This document shows, in pieces, positions 34,157 to 36,633 of a DNA stretch of 36,633 bases. The first letter of the stretch is position 1; every line of letters starts with the position of its first letter. Both the position numbers and the translations under genes were made by a program. The stretch comes from an uncultured Saprospiraceae bacterium (GTDB lineage Bacteria; Bacteroidota; Bacteroidia; Chitinophagales; Saprospiraceae). The stretch spans positions 1-36,633 of the forward strand of contig CALBWK010000113.1 of assembly GCA_937969415.1 (NCBI GenBank), given 5' to 3'. The notes below the pieces were generated by a model. It had not been told where the DNA came from. It did not search any database and saw only the letters and a program-made list of their open reading frames with translations.

Positions 34157-35155
34157 ATGCCTCAACAGAATTTTGTCGATTATGTAAGGATCTGCGGTCG
34201 ATCGGGAGCTGGTGGCTCAGGATCAGCACACTTCTTCAGAGATAAGACCACTGCACTCGGTGGTCCCGACGGTGGTGATGGAGGCCGCGGTGGGCACATT
34301 ATCCTTAAGGGCAATAAGCAATTATGGACCCTCCTGCATCTCAAATATCGAAAGCACGTCATAGCAGGAATAGGCGGAATTGGAACAGGTAATAATAAGA
34401 AAGGTGCTCAAGGAGAAGATATCATCCTAGAAGTACCCCTAGGTACTGTCGCTAAAGATGCGGAGACGCAGGAAGTGATGTGGGAAATTACGGAAGATGG
34501 CGAAGAGCGGATATTGGTACCAGGTGGTCGTGGTGGATATGGCAACACCTACTTTAAGTCCCCGACAAATAGGGCACCGCGCTATGCACAGCCAGGAGAG
34601 CCAGGTAAGGAGGAGTGGAAAATATTGGAACTAAAGTTATTGGCTGATGTCGGCTTGGTAGGCTTTCCTAATGCTGGCAAATCGACTTTACTCTCGGTCG
34701 TCTCCGCCGCAAAGCCGAAAATCGCCAACTACTCTTTTACGACACTGGTCCCTAATCTAGGGATTGTCTCTTACCGGGAAGGACGTTCCTTTGTAATGGC
34801 CGATATCCCAGGTATAATAGAAGGCGCCCACGCAGGTAAAGGTTTAGGAATCAGGTTTTTACGACATATAGAAAGGAATGCTCTATTACTCTTTATGGTG
34901 GCAGCAGATGCAGATGACATATCTAAGGAGTACCAAATACTCTTGTCAGAGTTAGAGAAATACAATCCCGAACTTATCGATAAACCTAGAATCTTAGCTA
35001 TCAGTAAAGCAGATATGCTCGATGAGGAGATGAAAGCGTTACTCGATGCCGAACTAGAATTAGACTTGCCGCATCTCTATATTTCCTCTATTGTCCAACA
35101 AGGTATCACAGAACTGAAGGATGCTATCTGGGCTAAGATTAATGAAGATTTCTAG
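34157..35155 (+). CDS. obgE: GTPase ObgE (CgtA)
   Basis: 332 residues from ATG 34157. The glycine-rich Obg fold occupies ~1-160 ([57 protein letters not shown]), followed by the GTPase domain: G1 GFPNAGKST, switch [13 protein letters not shown]3 [18 protein letters not shown]4 SKAD (the first Asn of NKxD is Ser), and G5 near ISSIV. The short C-terminal variable domain of some Obg proteins is absent, giving a length normal for this group. ObgE binds the 50S ribosomal subunit and is essential for ribosome maturation in most bacteria. The 193-residue gene downstream begins 12 bases after its stop and is likely cotranscribed. Confidence 0.97.
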   Translation: MPQQNFVDYVRICGRSGAGGSGSAHFFRDKTTALGGPDGGDGGRGGHIILKGNKQLWTLLHLKYRKHVIAGIGGIGTGNNKKGAQGEDIILEVPLGTVAKDAETQEVMWEITEDGEERILVPGGRGGYGNTYFKSPTNRAPRYAQPGEPGKEEWKILELKLLADVGLVGFPNAGKSTLLSVVSAAKPKIANYSFTTLVPNLGIVSYREGRSFVMADIPGIIEGAHAGKGLGIRFLRHIERNALLLFMVAADADDISKEYQILLSELEKYNPELIDKPRILAISKADMLDEEMKALLDAELELDLPHLYISSIVQQGITELKDAIWAKINEDF

Positions 35156-35167
35156 GCGGAAATGTAG

Positions 35168-35749
35168 ATGATGGAGACGAGTCTAGCTGATTATAGCGTA
35201 TTATCTAAGGCGGGTGCTCTCTCCGATATAGCCTTCAATAAAGGTCTGACAAATCTTCTTCAACTAGTAAATTATGTGAGAGAACTGCCTTATAGTCGGA
35301 ATAGTGTTCGAGGAGATCTAAGTCTGGTATTCAGGGAAGACAGGGGTACTTGTAGCAGCAAACATGCAGTTGTCGCGGCTATTGCTGAAGAGCAGGGATG
35401 GGATTTCGTGCAGTTGATCTTAGTTATGTATGAGATGACACAATCTAATACGCCTATGGTTAAGGATGTACTAGCGAAACATGCGCTTGCCCTTATTCCT
35501 GAAGCCCATTGTTACCTTAAGATTAATGAGTGCGCTTTTGATCTGACGTTTATTGATGCTGATATAGGACGAATAGCTTCTAGCATTCTTGAAGCAAAGT
35601 CCATATTGCCTGGGCAAATAGGGCAGTGGAAGGTCAATTATCACAAGGCATATCTTGCTAGATGGGCTGCCAAAACGCATCCCGATCAGAAATGGGAAGC
35701 CCTATGGGAGATTAGGGAGGCTTGTATTAGAGCTCTCGAGAATCAATAG
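35168..35749 (+). CDS. hypothetical protein, possible transglutaminase-like cysteine hydrolase
   Basis: A 193-residue cytoplasmic protein (ATG 35168, with a second ATG one codon later). I do not recognise a named family. The arrangement EDRGTCSSKHAVVAAIAEEQ (Cys62 at the N-terminus of a helix), PEAHCYLKIN (His114) and CAFDLTF (Asp125) follows the Cys-His-Asp order and local context of transglutaminase-like hydrolases, where Cys starts a helix, His begins the next strand and Asp lies in an F-D-x-T motif. It starts 12 bases after obgE and is therefore probably expressed with it, though no functional link to ribosome maturation is known. The catalytic assignment is inference; it may instead be a non-enzymatic member of the fold. 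Confidence 0.75.
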   Translation: MMETSLADYSVLSKAGALSDIAFNKGLTNLLQLVNYVRELPYSRNSVRGDLSLVFREDRGTCSSKHAVVAAIAEEQGWDFVQLILVMYEMTQSNTPMVKDVLAKHALALIPEAHCYLKINECAFDLTFIDADIGRIASSILEAKSILPGQIGQWKVNYHKAYLARWAAKTHPDQKWEALWEIREACIRALENQ

Positions 35750-35859
35750 ATTCGCCCCAAACTTGCTTCTTAATCTCCTCTGAGCACCAAATCGTAATAA
35801 TTTCAGTGTTTTTCAATGAGGCGAAACTTCAAAAAATGGTGTATTTTCGTTTTTACGAC

Positions 35860-35885
35860 AAGGGAAATTTCATTTTTTCCCTTTT
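35860..35885 (+). terminator. possible intrinsic terminator after the obgE operon
   Basis: Arm aagggaaa (35860-35867) pairs with tttccctt (35876-35883) around an eight-base loop, followed by only a short T stretch. It lies in the 241-base gap before the last gene, where I see no coding sequence. The weak U-tract keeps confidence low. Confidence 0.4.
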
Positions 35886-35990
35886 CTGGGTGATTTTTAA
35901 TAATTAGTTAAAAAATAAAGGCTTGGTAACTCCAGTTATTTAGATAGCGTATATGAATTGTTACCTTACCTATGAGTTAAACCTGAATTC

Positions 35991-36566
35991 ATGAAAAATT
36001 TACTTTTAATAATTATTGCAACATTTGCCGCAGTAACTATGACTGCACAAGAATCTTTGATTGCAGGTATTATGCAAGTTGACCCTGTTAACATCACTAT
36101 CGGTGAAGACGATCAGAAGAAGGTTGATGAGTATGATGCAAAATTTGCTGAAGAGTCGACTAAGCTAGAAGAAGAGCTAACCAAACTTGGTGAAGATTAT
36201 GCCGAAGGTGTTACGAAGCTTATCCAGAAGTTTACAGATTCGCTTACCAAGGGAGAAGAGCAAATGATCAAGAATGAAAAGAAGAGAGTAGAGACAATGT
36301 CTAATTCTCTGACTTTCAATCTTATTAAGGATAAGAAATCTGCTATTCAGAGATTTAAGAATTCTCTAGTGGCAAATACTAGGGAATTGCCTAGAGCAGT
36401 AGCTAAAATGAAAGAGAAAGAGATGGAAGATATTGTAGACGAATACAAAGAGAAAATCCACACAGAGTTCGAAGCAAATAAGAGAGTCATTAGAGCTTTC
36501 AAAGCAACAGAGCACGTGACAAAGACACAATATACAGGAGAAGCGATGCCGGCAGATAACCAGTAG
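35991..36566 (+). CDS. secreted alpha-helical (coiled-coil) protein, hypothetical
   Basis: A 191-residue protein with a signal peptide (residues 1-20, MKNLLLIIIATFAAVTMTAQ), so it is exported beyond the inner membrane. The mature part is strongly charged and helical: KKVDEYDAKFAEESTKLEEE, LTKLGEDYAEGVTKLIQKF and KEKEMEDIVDEYKEKIHTEF have heptad-like spacing of Leu, Val and Ile typical of coiled coils. There is no membrane segment, lipobox or T9SS sorting domain. I do not recognise the family; a periplasmic chaperone-like or structural coiled-coil protein is possible. It is a single gene with a -7-like box TACCTATG at 35967-35974 (one mismatch) and a terminator just after its stop. Confidence 0.8.
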   Translation: MKNLLLIIIATFAAVTMTAQESLIAGIMQVDPVNITIGEDDQKKVDEYDAKFAEESTKLEEELTKLGEDYAEGVTKLIQKFTDSLTKGEEQMIKNEKKRVETMSNSLTFNLIKDKKSAIQRFKNSLVANTRELPRAVAKMKEKEMEDIVDEYKEKIHTEFEANKRVIRAFKATEHVTKTQYTGEAMPADNQ

Positions 36567-36585
36567 TTAGCTCATCTCTATTTAG

Positions 36586-36623
36586 AAAAAGCTCCTTCAT
36601 GCACAGTGAAAGGAGCTTTTTTT
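36586..36623 (+). terminator. intrinsic terminator after the coiled-coil protein gene
   Basis: Arm aaaaagctcctt (36586-36597) pairs with aaggagcttttt (36610-36621) around a twelve-base loop, with further Ts. It lies 20 bases past the stop codon at 36566; the A-run on the left could also serve a minus-strand gene from outside the window. Confidence 0.88.
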
Positions 36624-36633
36624 ATGCCTGTAA

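Noticed and set aside
34980-35060. Ser in place of Asn in the ObgE G4 motif (SKAD) as evidence of a defective GTPase
   Set aside because: From memory this variant is common in Bacteroidota Obg proteins and the other G motifs are intact.
1-36633. CRISPR array, tRNA, rRNA, insertion sequence, prophage or att site
   Set aside because: No regularly spaced repeats, cloverleaf-like genes, transposase or integrase motifs, or flanking direct repeats were found when reading both strands.

Overview
The window looks like a chromosomal segment from a Bacteroidota bacterium, probably a gliding or surface-attached member of the Saprospiria or a related class. The reasons are PKD-repeat proteins ending in a type IX secretion (T9SS) type B sorting domain, a PorP/SprF-family protein, a TonB receptor paired with a DUF4249 lipoprotein, many lipoproteins, almost no Shine-Dalgarno sequences, and several exact TAnnTTTG promoter -7 boxes just upstream of start codons. 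Coding density is high; no gap between genes exceeds about 250 bases. I saw no tRNA, rRNA, CRISPR array, transposase, phage gene or attachment site.

Region 1 (1-11801, all minus strand): read in transcription order, a PorP/SprF outer-membrane protein, a degenerate M43-like metalloprotease, two giant tandem-duplicated PKD proteins with T9SS type B sorting domains, a small protein with a possible PD-(D/E)XK nuclease signature, and a DUF885 metallopeptidase-like protein cut by the window edge. The first four form a compact surface-export cassette and are the best candidate here for a distinct system: cargo proteins, a dedicated secretion partner and a pseudo-protease.

Region 2 (11943-16309): a small SET-domain protein (plus), then a DUF4249 lipoprotein and its TonB-dependent receptor (one minus operon), then a small lipoprotein with a cysteine-rich C-terminus.

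Region 3 (16377-25251): a minus operon of M28 peptidase lipoprotein, VOC protein and quinone-oxidoreductase-like dehydrogenase; a plus pair of related small outer-membrane barrel-like proteins; a di-heme cytochrome-c peroxidase lipoprotein; a PD40/TolB-like propeller lipoprotein head to head with a second M28 peptidase carrying a PDZ domain; and a GlsB/YeaQ-type small membrane protein. Two perfect bidirectional terminators separate convergent genes.

Region 4 (25309-36633): a TPR-sensor histidine kinase without a nearby regulator, primosomal helicase PriA, a class IV-type histone-deacetylase-like enzyme, a second TonB-dependent receptor, an enoyl-CoA hydratase family protein, the GTPase ObgE with a transglutaminase-like protein just downstream, and a secreted helical protein with its own terminator.

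Overall this is a cell-envelope-rich segment (secretion, receptors, surface peptidases) interleaved with housekeeping genes (priA, obgE). Several start codons were placed downstream of the longest possible open frame because the upstream choice would be TTG or would remove a good signal peptide. All functions are inferred from motifs read by eye; no database search was run.
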